44,738 nt of DNA, taken from the NCBI GenBank assembly GCA_016795205.1, contig JAEUHZ010000040.1, positions 1-44,738 on the forward strand. The letters run 5' to 3'. This DNA comes from Planctomycetota bacterium. Lineage in GTDB: Bacteria; Planctomycetota; UBA1135; GCA-002686595. Positions within the stretch are counted from its first letter, which is position 1; each line of letters opens with the position of its first letter. The translations under genes were made by a program, and so were the position numbers. Below the pieces are notes generated by a model. The model searched no databases, was not told where the DNA came from, and saw only the letters and a list, made by a program, of their open reading frames with translations. Below are positions 1-8,836 of this stretch, piece after piece.

Positions 1-1710
1 GTCCCCGAAGCAGAACGGAGTGCCCGTCGCGCCGCCCGTGGCCGTGTAGCAGCGCTGGACCGACGTGCCCGTGTTCCCGTACTTGTCGATCGACACGAAG
101 CGGTAGCAGATCGTCCCGACCAGGTTCCCGGGGATCTCGGCTCGGAACAGGTCGCCCTGCATGGAGACTGCCGGGTAGCCGGTGACGGGCCCGCCGTTCA
201 CGGACACGTCGACGCGCGTCGCGTTGTACCAGGTGATGTAGTAGGGCGCGTTGTCGTGGACGGCCGCGCGCACGACGGTCGGCGCCGGGCCCGCCGAGCG
301 GTTCGGGGCCTGCTCGACGGTGGGCATCGTCGGCGCGAACACGTCGTCGGCCGTGGTGCTGTTGCGCAGGTACCACTCCTCCTGGCCCCCGTCGTTCGCC
401 ACGAAGACGTCGTAATCGCCATCGTTGTCGACGTCGCAGGCGTCGGCATCCAGCGAGGTCGTGGAGTCGCCCGGCACGACCCCCGACGTGAGCGCGTAGT
501 TCCCCAGGCCGTCGTTGCGATAGACGCGCTCGGGGCCCGAGAAGTTCGCGATGAACAGGTCGAGGTCGCCGTCGTTGTCGTAGTCGAAGAAGTCGCCTTC
601 GTTGTCGTCCGAGCCCGAGCCCGCCAGCACGACCGGCGTCTGGAACGTGCCGTTCCCGGCGTTCTTCAGCACGTTGTCGTTGAAGTTCGACCAGTTCAGC
701 CCGTAGATGTCGAGGTCGCCGTCGCCGTCCTGGTCCCCCATCTCCTGCTCGTAGTGGCCGCCTCCGCCGGCGTAGCCGGGCGGGAACGTCGCGCCCGTCA
801 CGTCGCGGAAGCCCAGCGCGCCGTCTTCGGCGTGCCGGTTCTTGAACATGCGCGGCAGCTCTTGACGCGCTCCGTGCAGGATGTCGAGGTCGAAGTCGCC
901 GTCGATGTCGCCCAGGTCGATGTCGAGCGCGCTGGAGGCGATGTCGCACTGCGCCCCCGTCGCGTTGACCGTGTTCGAGGACTGCACGCCCTGGCACCAG
1001 ATGCCGGGCGTGCCCTCGGCGATCGTCACGGCCGTGAGCTGGACCCCGCTGGGGTTGAACTCCGCGAAGTGCCCCAGGCCGTCGTTCAGGAAGATGCGCG
1101 TCGGTGCCTGCCCGCTGAACGCGCCGCCGTAGGTCGAGTGGACCAGGTCGATGTCGCCGTCGTTGTCGAGGTCGCCGAAGTCACAGTCACAGGAGAAGTC
1201 GACGAAGCCGCCCGCGATGAGCAGCGCGGGTGGGATCGAGGACCCCGGCTGCGCCAGCCCGACCCAACGTGCGCTGGTCTGGTCCTCGTAGAAGCCGACC
1301 GTGCCCGACTGCCCCCCCCGGTTGTGCCACCAGCGGTTCGACTGGTTCGAGAGCTGGGCGGTGTTCGAGATGTAGAGGTCGAGGTCCCCGTCCTGGTCGT
1401 AGTCCACGAACTCGATGTCGCGGCTGGCGTCCGAGAACGCCGGGAACTGCTGGGTCGTGCGGTTCGTGAACTTGCCGACCGGATCACCGACGCCGAAGGC
1501 GTTGATCCAGATCACGTTCTGCTGGTTGCCGAGGTCGCCACCGTTGGCGAAGACCGCGTCCCAATCCCCGTCGCCGTCCACGTCCCCGAAGTCGACGTTC
1601 TCGGTCGCCCCGGCGCTGGTGGGAATCGAGGCCGTGTCGCGGACGAACTGCTGCGCGCCCGCGACGGGGGTCAACGCCAGGAGAGCCAGGAGCGTGCGGA
1701 ATGAGGTCAT
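1..1710 (-). CDS. Secreted FG-GAP/VCBS repeat protein, 3' end outside window
   Basis: The frame is open from an ATG at 1710 to the left edge, 570 codons, so the C-terminus is missing. The first 19 or so residues (MTSFRTLLALLALTPVAGA) form a Sec signal peptide, so the product is exported. Seven Asp-rich calcium-loop motifs of the type DxDxDGDxD begin near residues 43, 103, 180, 268, 326, 376 and 426, spaced as in FG-GAP/VCBS beta-propeller blades. After the propeller comes a beta-rich segment of about 100 residues. The last readable residues are TPFCFGD, the start of the C-terminal module seen complete at 22962-23411 and 38701-39159. I infer that it continues for about 150 residues outside the window. 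The role is unknown; such propellers usually bind ligands or surfaces outside the cell. The opposite strand is also open over most of this length because of the GC-rich codon pattern. Confidence 0.88.
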   Translation of the reverse strand, partial: MTSFRTLLALLALTPVAGAQQFVRDTASIPTSAGATENVDFGDVDGDGDWDAVFANGGDLGNQQNVIWINAFGVGDPVGKFTNRTTQQFPAFSDASRDIEFVDYDQDGDLDLYISNTAQLSNQSNRWWHNRGGQSGTVGFYEDQTSARWVGLAQPGSSIPPALLIAGGFVDFSCDCDFGDLDNDGDIDLVHSTYGGAFSGQAPTRIFLNDGLGHFAEFNPSGVQLTAVTIAEGTPGIWCQGVQSSNTVNATGAQCDIASSALDIDLGDIDGDFDLDILHGARQELPRMFKNRHAEDGALGFRDVTGATFPPGYAGGGGHYEQEMGDQDGDGDLDIYGLNWSNFNDNVLKNAGNGTFQTPVVLAGSGSDDNEGDFFDYDNDGDLDLFIANFSGPERVYRNDGLGNYALTSGVVPGDSTTSLDADACDVDNDGDYDVFVANDGGQEEWYLRNSTTADDVFAPTMPTVEQAPNRSAGPAPTVVRAAVHDNAPYYITWYNATRVDVSVNGGPVTGYPAVSMQGDLFRAEIPGNLVGTICYRFVSIDKYGNTGTSVQRCYTATGGATGTPFCFGD

Positions 1711-1769
1711 GCAAGGGAGCGCGAGCCGGGGAACCGGGTGGACGGGCGCGAAGCCCATCCTCGCGCACC

Positions 1770-2876
1770 CTACCCCGGGCCGGGGAGCGTGGGACTGCCC
1801 GCTCCGGATTTGAAGCCCCCGCGCGCCGCGCCGAGCACCCGTAGGGCCGCGGCCGTCAGGCGCTCCGGTGTGATCGAGTCGTTCCTCGCGTCGGGTCGGT
1901 ACGAGCAGTAGTCGCTGGCCGTGCTCAGGACCTTCTCGCCCAGGCCATAGAGCTCGATCTCGGCCGCCGAGGTCGGGGCGAAGAACGCGACGACCGGCCG
2001 CCCGAGCGCGACGCTCACGTGAAGTGCCAGGCTGTCGCTCGTCACGAGCAGGTCGACGAGCGCCACGAGGGCGGCGAACTCGAGCAGCGGGTTGTGCGTC
2101 CCGGCGTCGATCGCGCGCTCGCCCAGGCCCGCCGCGGCGAGCCCGGCCAGGATCTGGGCGTTCCGCCCGGCCTCGTCCGCGCCGCCGAGGACCAGGAAGG
2201 CGGCGGAAGGCGGCAGCTCCCGCGCGAGCTGGCGCGCCAGCTCGACCGTGCGCTCCGGGGAGAGCTGCTTCGAGACCCAGCGCCCGCCAGCACCCGTGTT
2301 CAGACCCACGAGCGGCCGGCGGCGATCGAGCCCGTGCCGCCGCGCGAACGCGTCGGCCGTGGCGCGCGCCTCGGCCGGGAGGTGCAGCGCCGGCTTGCCC
2401 AGCGGGATGCCGAGCATGTCGGCGTAGATCGCCGGGTGGCTGCGCGTGTTGCGCAGCTTGAGCTCGTCCGCGCGCTGCTTCCCGTGGACGGACAGCAGCC
2501 CCATGTCGAACCAGGGCGCGACGTCCGGCGTGTAGACGCGCTGGCCCGCGGCGTCGAGCGTGGCGCCCGAGAGCTGCTCGGCGTCGAGGCCTGCGGCCAG
2601 CGCGCACAGGGGCCGCTCGTCGTCGAGCGAGATCACGCGCGTCCAGCGCGTGCGCGCGAGCCGCGCCCCCGCCGCGGCGATGCTCGCCGGGTCCCGCGCG
2701 TCGACCGCGACGACCTCGGCGACGAGCGGATGCGTGCGGACGAGGTCGACCGCGCCGGGTGCCGTGACCCACGTGATGCGGGTCTCGGGCAGGGTCGCTT
2801 GAAGCCCCGGCAGGATCGAGGTCGTGCGCAGGACGTCGCCCAGGGCGGCAGTCTTCAGGATCAGGACTTCGGACAC
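1770..2876 (-). CDS. Glycosyltransferase family 9 (heptosyltransferase-like)
   Basis: This 368-residue protein has the two-Rossmann GT-B fold of the ADP-heptose:LPS heptosyltransferase family (GT9). The N-terminus reads [19 protein letters not shown], matching the family's 'K..ALGDVLL.TP' strand-loop-helix. The C-terminal donor half carries [20 protein letters not shown], equivalent to the usual 'NDSG.MHLA.ALG.P.VALFG' motif. I chose the GTG at 2876 because homology starts there and the 43 upstream codons are low-complexity Arg/Ala. It likely adds a sugar to a lipid-linked or core glycan at the cytoplasmic face of the membrane; the acceptor and donor cannot be read from sequence. It is transcribed away from nrfH with 127 bp between the starts, a divergent promoter region. 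The expected acidic SDSG glycine is Leu here (SDSL), a small deviation. Confidence 0.82.
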   Translation of the reverse strand: MSEVLILKTAALGDVLRTTSILPGLQATLPETRITWVTAPGAVDLVRTHPLVAEVVAVDARDPASIAAAGARLARTRWTRVISLDDERPLCALAAGLDAEQLSGATLDAAGQRVYTPDVAPWFDMGLLSVHGKQRADELKLRNTRSHPAIYADMLGIPLGKPALHLPAEARATADAFARRHGLDRRRPLVGLNTGAGGRWVSKQLSPERTVELARQLARELPPSAAFLVLGGADEAGRNAQILAGLAAAGLGERAIDAGTHNPLLEFAALVALVDLLVTSDSLALHVSVALGRPVVAFFAPTSAAEIELYGLGEKVLSTASDYCSYRPDARNDSITPERLTAAALRVLGAARGGFKSGAGSPTLPGPG

Positions 2877-3003
2877 GCGCCCGGCACTTGAGCAGGCGCG
2901 ACGCGACGCGGCAACGGGGTACGCCGGACCAGGCTCCGTGCCGGCGCGTGCTCCGCGGCCGAGCTTCCGGTCGCACCGCGCGCCCCTTAGACTCCGCCCG
3001 CCC

Positions 3004-3540
3004 ATGCGACGCGATCAGGATCCACGCCCGGCCCGTCGCGGCGTTCTGGTGGCCAGCGCGGTGGCCGCGCTGATCGGGTCCGCGCTGGGCGTGGGCGGTT
3101 TCACCTTCCACTACGCCGAGGGCGCGTCCTACCTGAGCACGGACCCTAGGGCCTGCGTGAACTGCCACATCATGCAGCCGCAGTACGACTCCTGGCAGAA
3201 GGCCAGCCACCACACCGTCGCGGCCTGCGTGGACTGCCACCTGCCGCCCAGCGGGCTCGCGAAGTGGATCGCCAAGGCCGAGAACGGCTGGAACCACAGC
3301 AAGGGGTTCACCTTGCAGGACTTCGCCGAGCCGATCCGGATCAAGGGCGCCAACCCTGCGATCCTGCAGGAGAACTGCCTGCGCTGCCACGCCGACCTGC
3401 TCCACGACCAGGTCGCTGGCGCGACGACCGACCGCGACGCGATCCAGTGCATCCACTGCCACCGCGACGTGGGGCACGGTCCGACCGCCGGCCTCGGCGG
3501 ACGCGATCTGGGTCTCGAATTGGAGAGGAGAGCTCGATGA
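3004..3540 (+). CDS. nrfH: NrfH, tetraheme quinol dehydrogenase of nitrite reductase
   Basis: This 178-residue NapC/NrfH-family protein has one N-terminal membrane anchor (about residues 13-33) and four CxxCH heme sites at 51-55, 75-79, 125-129 and 149-153. Heme 1 is followed by Met57 (CVNCHIM), the CxxCHxM arrangement in which Met ligates heme 1 in NrfH. In the known system NrfH sits on the periplasmic face, oxidises menaquinol and passes electrons to NrfA. The ATG at 3004 gives a short basic N-terminus right before the anchor; an in-frame extension upstream runs into the divergent promoter region. Its TGA overlaps the nrfA ATG (ATGA, 3537-3540), so the two should be translationally coupled, and a purine-rich site at 3522-3530 can serve nrfA. 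Confidence 0.93.
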   Translation: MRRDQDPRPARRGVLVASAVAALIGSALGVGGFTFHYAEGASYLSTDPRACVNCHIMQPQYDSWQKASHHTVAACVDCHLPPSGLAKWIAKAENGWNHSKGFTLQDFAEPIRIKGANPAILQENCLRCHADLLHDQVAGATTDRDAIQCIHCHRDVGHGPTAGLGGRDLGLELERRAR

Positions 3541-4982
3541 CTGCGATGCATGCGCCCCGGGCGGGCCGGGGCAAGCTCCTGCTGGTGTTCGTGGTGGCGC
3601 TCGCGGCCGTCGGCGGCGCTGTCGCAGCGGCGCTCCTGGTGAACATCAGCGAGCGCAAGCACGAGGGGCGCAACCCCTACGTGCTGCTGAAGCCGGTCAC
3701 CGAGGACGACACGGACCCGGCCGTGTGGGGCGTGAACTGGCCGCGCCAGTACGACGGCTACCTGCGCACGGCCGAGGCCACGCGCACCCGCTTCGGCGGG
3801 CACGGCGGCAGCGAGGCCCTGCCGGAGCAGAAGATCGAGCGCGACCCGTGGCTCAAGCGCATGTTCCTGGGCTACGCGTTCTCGATCGACTACCGCGACC
3901 GGCGCGGCCACGCCTACATGCTGGCCGACCAGGAGGCCACCGAGCGCATCTCGAAGCCGCAATCGGGCTCCTGCCTGCACTGCCATGCGTCGGTCATGCC
4001 GCTGTACCGCGCGCTCGGCGAGGGCGACGCCATGCAGGGCTTCGAGGCCTCCCACGCGCTCTCGTACCAGGAGGCCAACGCGCAGCTCCACGCGCTGGGG
4101 CATGCCCATCCCGTCTCCTGTGTCGACTGCCACGCGCCCAACGACATGCGCCTGCGGGTCACGCGCCCCGGCTTCATCCGCGGCATCCAGGCGCTGGCGG
4201 AGTCCGACGCGGACGTCCCGCACCTGCCGAGCATCGCCGCCTGGCGCGCCGGATCGCGCGCGCGCCCCTACGATCCGAACCTCGACGCACCCCGGGGCGA
4301 GATGCGCTCCTTCGTCTGCGGGCAGTGCCACGTGGAGTACTACTGCGCCACGAAGATGCCGCTGGAGTTCCCCTGGTCGAAGGGCCTCAAGGCCGAGCAG
4401 ATCGAAGCGCACTGGAACGAGCGGACCTTCCCCGACGGAAAGCGCTTCGCCGACTACGCGCACGCCGAGACCGGCGCGCCGATCCTCAAGGCACAGCACC
4501 CCGAGTTCGAGCTCTGGAGCCAGGGCATCCACGCGCGCGCCGGCGTCTCGTGCGCGGACTGCCACATGCCCTACATGCGCGAGGGCGCCAGCAAGGTGTC
4601 CGACCACTGGGTGCGCAGCCCGCTGCTCAACGTGAACCGCGCGTGCCAGACGTGCCACCACGCCTCCGAGACCGAGCTCCTCGCGCGCGTCGACGTGATC
4701 CAGCAGCGCAACCAGGACCTCATGCAGCGGGCCGCCGACGCGCTCATGGACCAGATCGACGCCATCGTGCGGGCCAAGGCCGAGGGTGCCACGGCTGCTG
4801 CGCTGGCCCCGGCCCTCGAGCTGCAGCGCGCCGCGCAGTGGCGCATCGATTTCATCGCCGCCGAGAACTCGATGGGCTTCCACGCCCCGCAAGAGGCCGC
4901 GCGCGTCCTGGGCGAGGCCGCCGACCTCGCGCGCCAGGGCCAGGTGGCCGCGATCGAGTGGCGCAAGCAGGGGGCTCAGTAG
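3537..4982 (+). CDS. nrfA: NrfA, pentaheme ammonia-forming nitrite reductase (CxxCH-type catalytic heme)
   Basis: This 481-residue cytochrome c552 reduces nitrite to ammonium with six electrons in the periplasm (DNRA). Residues 13-36 are a hydrophobic anchor or uncleaved signal. Five heme sites are CLHCH 146-150, CVDCH 195-199, CGQCH 261-265, CADCH 339-343 and CQTCH 370-374. By order and context (CGQCHVEYY as heme 3, [10 protein letters not shown] before heme 4) the first site is the catalytic heme. In E. coli that site is CxxCK with Lys as proximal ligand; here it is His. KAQH (318-321) keeps the Lys and Gln of the calcium site and the active-site His, so the enzyme looks like the calcium-type and functional. 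No nrfBCD, nrfEFG or cytochrome c maturation genes are in the window. A CxxCH enzyme should not need the special NrfEFG lyase. Confidence 0.93.
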   Translation: MTAMHAPRAGRGKLLLVFVVALAAVGGAVAAALLVNISERKHEGRNPYVLLKPVTEDDTDPAVWGVNWPRQYDGYLRTAEATRTRFGGHGGSEALPEQKIERDPWLKRMFLGYAFSIDYRDRRGHAYMLADQEATERISKPQSGSCLHCHASVMPLYRALGEGDAMQGFEASHALSYQEANAQLHALGHAHPVSCVDCHAPNDMRLRVTRPGFIRGIQALAESDADVPHLPSIAAWRAGSRARPYDPNLDAPRGEMRSFVCGQCHVEYYCATKMPLEFPWSKGLKAEQIEAHWNERTFPDGKRFADYAHAETGAPILKAQHPEFELWSQGIHARAGVSCADCHMPYMREGASKVSDHWVRSPLLNVNRACQTCHHASETELLARVDVIQQRNQDLMQRAADALMDQIDAIVRAKAEGATAAALAPALELQRAAQWRIDFIAAENSMGFHAPQEAARVLGEAADLARQGQVAAIEWRKQGAQ

Positions 4983-5020
4983 GCTTCGAGCACCGGCCCT
5001 GTCCCCCAGGGTCGCCGCGC

Positions 5021-7120
5021 TCAACCGCCGGACAGCGCCAGCACGAGGTCCAGCGCGTCGCCGTCCTGCACGAGATCGGCGCCCTGGAGGCGCACGCTCG
5101 CGCGCGTCGCGGTCGGCAGTGGGATCCCGTCGCGCACGAGCCAGCCGCGCGCGGCCGGCCGGGCGCGCGCGGCCGCCTCGAGCACGTCGGCGAGCGTCGC
5201 CGGCAAGGCGAGCTCGACCGGGCAGGGCGCCTGGAGCACCGCACCGAGCGGGCCCGCGGCCCGCAGCACGACCAGTCCGGGCGCGACGGCGACGGGCGCG
5301 ACGGCGACCCGCTCTGCGGCGACCGCGCGGTCGGTGCCCGGGTCGACGTGTTCGTCGGTGCCATGCAGATCGAGGACCGCGCGCGTCCCGGCGACGCGGC
5401 GCGCGGCGGCCGTCGGGAAGCCGCGCGCGTCGAGGCCGCGGAAGCGGCGGTACTCGTCGAGCATCCCGGGCCGGTCGAGCTCGGCCGCCGCGAACGCCGG
5501 GCGGTCGGCGTCGTCCGGCGCACCGTGCGCGCACGCCAGCTCGCGCTGCAGGATCGTGATCGAAGCCCCCAGCGCGAGCAACGCGCGGCCGTCCTCCCCG
5601 AGCCGCGCGCGGGCGGCGTCGGGCAGGATCCAGCGCGCGAGCTCGTCGAGGCTCGCGACGCCGTCCGCGAGCAGCGCGGCGGCCGAGAAGGCGCAGAAGC
5701 CGCTGGCGTCGACCGCGGCCTGGAACGACTCGGCCCAGGCGACGAGGCGCCCCTTGCCCGCGGGACTCGTCGGGTCCTCGGCGCCCGCGGGGAGCGGCCA
5801 GGGCGCGACGAGCCGCGCGAGGCGGGCGCGGTCGGGCACGTCCGCGGCCAGGAACGCGAAGGTGCGCAGCGGGTCCGCGCCGCGGGTCGACACGCACTGC
5901 CCGAGCAGCGACGCCAGGTCGTTCTGCGCGCGCACGGCGGAGCCGCGCGCCAAGGGCGCGTCGACGCGCAGGCCGCGCGCGAGTGCCGCGGCGCCGTGCG
6001 CGAGCTGCGCGCCGAGACCGCTGCGGTCGACGACCTGGTCCAGCGCGCCGAGGACCGCGGCCACGTCGCCGCGCAGCGCGCGCGCCGCCGCGCGCTCGTC
6101 GGCGCGCGCGAGGCGCTGGCCGTGCTCGGCGAGCAGCGCCAGCGCGAGCCCGGCCTCCTTGGCGTCGAGACCCAGCTCGTCGCAGCGCCCGAGCACGCGC
6201 AGCGCGTCCTCGAAGCGCAGCAGGCCGAGTGGCGCCAGCAGCGCCTCGATCGCGCTCCGCCGCGCGCCGAAGGCGCCCTCGGCGCGCTCGAACACCCAGC
6301 CGCAGGGCGTCGGACAGCCGCGGCAGCCCTTGCGCTCGCCGGGATCGGCCGGCACCTCGCCGGAGCGCGACTCGAACGTCCCCCCCGCCGCGCGCGCGGC
6401 GAGCCGCGCGGACTCGAGCAGCAGCGCCGGCCGCAGCGCGCGACCGTCCGGGCCGTGCTCGTCCGCGACGCGCGAGCCCGCGGGCGGCGCCACGGCCAGC
6501 GCCACGAGGCCCAGCTCCCCGAGCAGCGCGCCGAGCCCGCCGCGCCCGGTGAAGCTGGGCGGATCGGCCTCGTTCGCGAGGCTCGCGAAGGGGATGCGCG
6601 CGTCGCCCGCCGGTCCGGTCGCGAGCAGCGCGTGTCGCGGGAAGCGCGCGGCGAGCCGCGCACGCCGCGCGCGCAGATCGAGCGCCGTGAGCCCGTCGAC
6701 GCGCTCGATCCGTGCTCCGCCGCGGGCGTCGACGACCAGCACGAGGTCCCGTCCCGCGACCCGCCCGCGCACGGTGATGGCGCCCGCCAAGGCCGCGACG
6801 TGGGGTCCGAGCAACCCTCCGACCTGCCCATCCGCGTAGCTCGCCGTGAGCGGCGCGCGCGAGGCGACGCAGGCTCGCGCCGCCGTGGGCAGCCCGCGCA
6901 GGACCCCCTCCCCGGCCGCGATCACGAGCGGCGCCGGCGCGCTCGCGGCGCCGGCACTGCGCCGGGCCTCGGAGCGGACCACCGCCAGGGCGGTCGCCGA
7001 GCCGCCGCAACGGCCGACGAAGTCCTCGAGCGGGTCCGCGGAGGACCACGGCGCGCGCTCCACGCGCACGGCGTCCAGCGCCAGCTCGACGGACAGGATC
7101 TGGGGGCCTGGGCCTGGCAT
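5021..7120 (-). CDS. Aldehyde:ferredoxin oxidoreductase fused to C-terminal MoaD-like domain
   Basis: The protein has 699 residues; ordinary AOR-family proteins have about 600-620. The N-terminal part shows the AFOR_N pattern, with GPAGDARIPFASLANEA followed by FTGRGGLGALLG, equivalent to 'AGRGG.GAVMGSKNLKAI' that binds the tungstopterin. The [4Fe-4S] ligands fit C266-x2-C269-x3-C273 plus C476 in DASGFC, the 'DxxGxC' motif. The last 80-90 residues do not belong to AOR. They form a beta-grasp pattern (LVVLRAAGPLG, LPATLADVLEAAA, VRLQGADLVQDGDALDLV) and end exactly in GG-stop, the hallmark of MoaD/ThiS sulfur carriers. AOR enzymes oxidise aldehydes to acids with ferredoxin, using tungsten or molybdenum bis-pyranopterin. 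MoaD supplies sulfur for the pterin dithiolene, so the fusion may tie cofactor synthesis to its enzyme. The gene is convergent with nrfA, 38 bp away. The substrate is unknown. Confidence 0.85.
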   Translation of the reverse strand: MPGPGPQILSVELALDAVRVERAPWSSADPLEDFVGRCGGSATALAVVRSEARRSAGAASAPAPLVIAAGEGVLRGLPTAARACVASRAPLTASYADGQVGGLLGPHVAALAGAITVRGRVAGRDLVLVVDARGGARIERVDGLTALDLRARRARLAARFPRHALLATGPAGDARIPFASLANEADPPSFTGRGGLGALLGELGLVALAVAPPAGSRVADEHGPDGRALRPALLLESARLAARAAGGTFESRSGEVPADPGERKGCRGCPTPCGWVFERAEGAFGARRSAIEALLAPLGLLRFEDALRVLGRCDELGLDAKEAGLALALLAEHGQRLARADERAAARALRGDVAAVLGALDQVVDRSGLGAQLAHGAAALARGLRVDAPLARGSAVRAQNDLASLLGQCVSTRGADPLRTFAFLAADVPDRARLARLVAPWPLPAGAEDPTSPAGKGRLVAWAESFQAAVDASGFCAFSAAALLADGVASLDELARWILPDAARARLGEDGRALLALGASITILQRELACAHGAPDDADRPAFAAAELDRPGMLDEYRRFRGLDARGFPTAAARRVAGTRAVLDLHGTDEHVDPGTDRAVAAERVAVAPVAVAPGLVVLRAAGPLGAVLQAPCPVELALPATLADVLEAAARARPAARGWLVRDGIPLPTATRASVRLQGADLVQDGDALDLVLALSGG

Positions 7121-7217
7121 CGCACGCCGATCCTACGCGGCCGGCGCCGCGAGGACCGAGGCCGGGGCTTCCGTGCGCGCCCGCGGCGGGCGAGATTGGG
7201 CGCCGGCGAGATCCCCG

Positions 7218-7934
7218 TTGTTCGGCTCCTTCCAGATCGCATCGATCGCCGGCATCCCGATCCGGGTCCACGTGCTGTTCGTGGTGCTCGTCGCCGGCCT
7301 GGCACTGGTGCCCGATGCCGGCTTCCTGCAGCTCGCGATCCTGGCGATGCTCGTCGTGAGCGTGGTGCTCCACGAGCTGGGGCACGCGCTCGTCGCGCGG
7401 CGCTTTGGGATCCGGGTCGTCGACATCACGCTCTGGCCGCTGGGCGGTCTGGCGCGCCTGTCGTCGATCCCCGAGTCGAGCGGGGTCGAGGCCGCGATCG
7501 CCATCGCGGGCCCGCTGGTCAACCTGTTCCTGGCGCTGGCGGCGGCACCCGTCGTCGTCGCGGGCTTCTTCCTGGGTGCACGCGAGGCCTGGGTCGGCGA
7601 GGCGGCCTTCGCCTTCGTGGCCGTCAACGTGCTCATGGCGGGCTTCAACCTGCTGCCCGCCTTCCCGACCGATGGCGGGCGGCTCGTACGGGCCTGGTTC
7701 GCGCGCTCGCGCAGTTGGCTCGACGCCACCGTCCTCGCGGTGCGGGTCGGGCGCGCCATGGCGCTGCTCCTGGCCGTGACCGGCGTCGTGTGGGGACAGT
7801 GGATGCTGCCCGTCGTCGCGCTGTGGCTGTGGTGGACCGGCGGGCTCGAGCTGACCCAGGTTCGCGCGCGCGCCGCCGCCGCCCGGCTCGAGGGCCTCGG
7901 CGCGCGCGCCCCGGATCCGGCGGTCAGAGCTTGA
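7218..7934 (+). CDS. Site-2 protease family (M50) membrane metalloprotease
   Basis: This 238-residue polytopic protein carries the zinc motif HELGH at residues 52-56 inside a transmembrane helix and the second signature NLLPAFPTDGG at 144-154, whose Asp is the third zinc ligand in S2P proteases. There are about five or six hydrophobic segments. There is no CBS or PDZ domain, so it is the minimal form of the family. I chose TTG 7218 because the family typically starts shortly before the 'F.IAGIPI.VH' segment (here GSFQIASIAGIPIRVHVL). A GTG at 7173 in frame is the alternative and would add 15 residues. Intramembrane proteases of this type cut membrane-anchored regulators; no substrate gene is recognisable nearby. 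The stop codon region overlaps the convergent gene by 11 bp. Confidence 0.82.
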   Translation: MFGSFQIASIAGIPIRVHVLFVVLVAGLALVPDAGFLQLAILAMLVVSVVLHELGHALVARRFGIRVVDITLWPLGGLARLSSIPESSGVEAAIAIAGPLVNLFLALAAAPVVVAGFFLGAREAWVGEAAFAFVAVNVLMAGFNLLPAFPTDGGRLVRAWFARSRSWLDATVLAVRVGRAMALLLAVTGVVWGQWMLPVVALWLWWTGGLELTQVRARAAAARLEGLGARAPDPAVRA

Positions 7935-8751
7935 GCACCAGGCCGGCGCCGTAGCTGTCGGCGTCGCCCGTGTTGCGACCGTCGAGCGTGTCGCGATACA
8001 GGGCCGTGACGCCGAAGCGGTCCGTGATGCGGAAGTACGCGCCCACGCCCCAGCGCTCGAACTCCTCCTTCACGCCCGGGAAGTCGCCCTGGCCGATGTC
8101 GTAGCCGCCCTGGCTGAACACCTGCGAGTAGAAGGGCGTCACCGTCAGGCGGTTGAAGAAGGTCGCGCCGATCGTGAAGTTCAGCGGCACCTCGTCGTGC
8201 GGCAGGCCGTCGCGCATGTCGTAGCCGCTCTCCAGCGAGGCGAAGAAGCCCGAGTCGTGCTGCCAGTGCAGGATGCCGCGCGCGCGCAGATCGCCCTGGC
8301 CGTCACCGATCGCCGTGGGCTGGTTGTTCTCGTAGTCCGTGATGAGCATCTTGAGCGCGGGCGCGAGCAACGCGCTGAACTCGCTCTTGCCGGCGCGCGC
8401 CGCCCAGGCGCGCCACTTGATGCCCACGATCGCGTCCTGGAAGTCGTTCACGCTCGGGATGCCGCCCGAGCCGTCCGACTCGGCCGAGACGTACGAGCCC
8501 GAGAGCACCAGGTCCATGTCGTCGCGCAGGCCGTAGGCGACATACAGGGCCGTGGCCTCGCGCGTGATCTCGCCGACGCCGGGATCGGAGACCTTGTCCT
8601 CCCCCACCCAGAAGCGGTCGTAGCTGTCCTGGGTCCAGGACAGGACGTAGTCGGTCTTGCCGGCGCCGCGCAGGAAGCCGGTGTCGCCTTGCGCGAGGGC
8701 CGGCGAGGCGAGCAGGAGGGAGATGGTGACGAGGCGGAGGGTCGTGCGCAT
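7924..8751 (-). CDS. Outer-membrane beta-barrel protein, function unknown
   Basis: The 275-residue product starts with a clear signal peptide (MRTTLRLVTISLLLASPALAQ). It then alternates short amphipathic strands and Gly/Asp-rich turns through to the end, and the last strand finishes LVLKL, as outer-membrane barrels do. Segments such as YVLSWTQDSYDRFWVGEDK, ALYVAYGLRDDMDLVLSGSY and WGVGAYFRITDRFGVTALYR resemble MetA-pathway or transporter-like barrels of Gram-negative bacteria. I see no specific family motif. The ATG at 8751 is the only start that gives a signal peptide. It overlaps the end of the convergent protease gene by 11 bp. This supports a diderm envelope; the solute is unknown. Confidence 0.75.
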   Translation of the reverse strand: MRTTLRLVTISLLLASPALAQGDTGFLRGAGKTDYVLSWTQDSYDRFWVGEDKVSDPGVGEITREATALYVAYGLRDDMDLVLSGSYVSAESDGSGGIPSVNDFQDAIVGIKWRAWAARAGKSEFSALLAPALKMLITDYENNQPTAIGDGQGDLRARGILHWQHDSGFFASLESGYDMRDGLPHDEVPLNFTIGATFFNRLTVTPFYSQVFSQGGYDIGQGDFPGVKEEFERWGVGAYFRITDRFGVTALYRDTLDGRNTGDADSYGAGLVLKL

Positions 8752-8836
8752 GGGGATGGGGTTGGCCGCCGCGCGAGCCGTGCGCGGTCCGCGCAACGGT
8801 AGTGCCCCGGGCGGGCCCGGCAATCGGTCGTAGCGT

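Noticed and set aside
256..1704. Long open frame on the plus strand opposite the FG-GAP gene
   Set aside because: It is a Val/Arg-rich shadow of the Asp-rich repeats on the minus strand. It has no domain motifs, and the minus frame has a signal peptide and seven clear calcium loops.
4997..5011. Small hairpin (ccctg / caggg) between nrfA and the AOR gene
   Set aside because: Only a five-pair stem with a five-base loop and no T-run; expected by chance in this base composition.
3129..7385. Very long minus-strand frame across nrfH, nrfA and the AOR gene
   Set aside because: It is antisense to the nrfHA heme motifs and out of frame with the AOR gene, which has the better-supported reading. It has no family resemblance.
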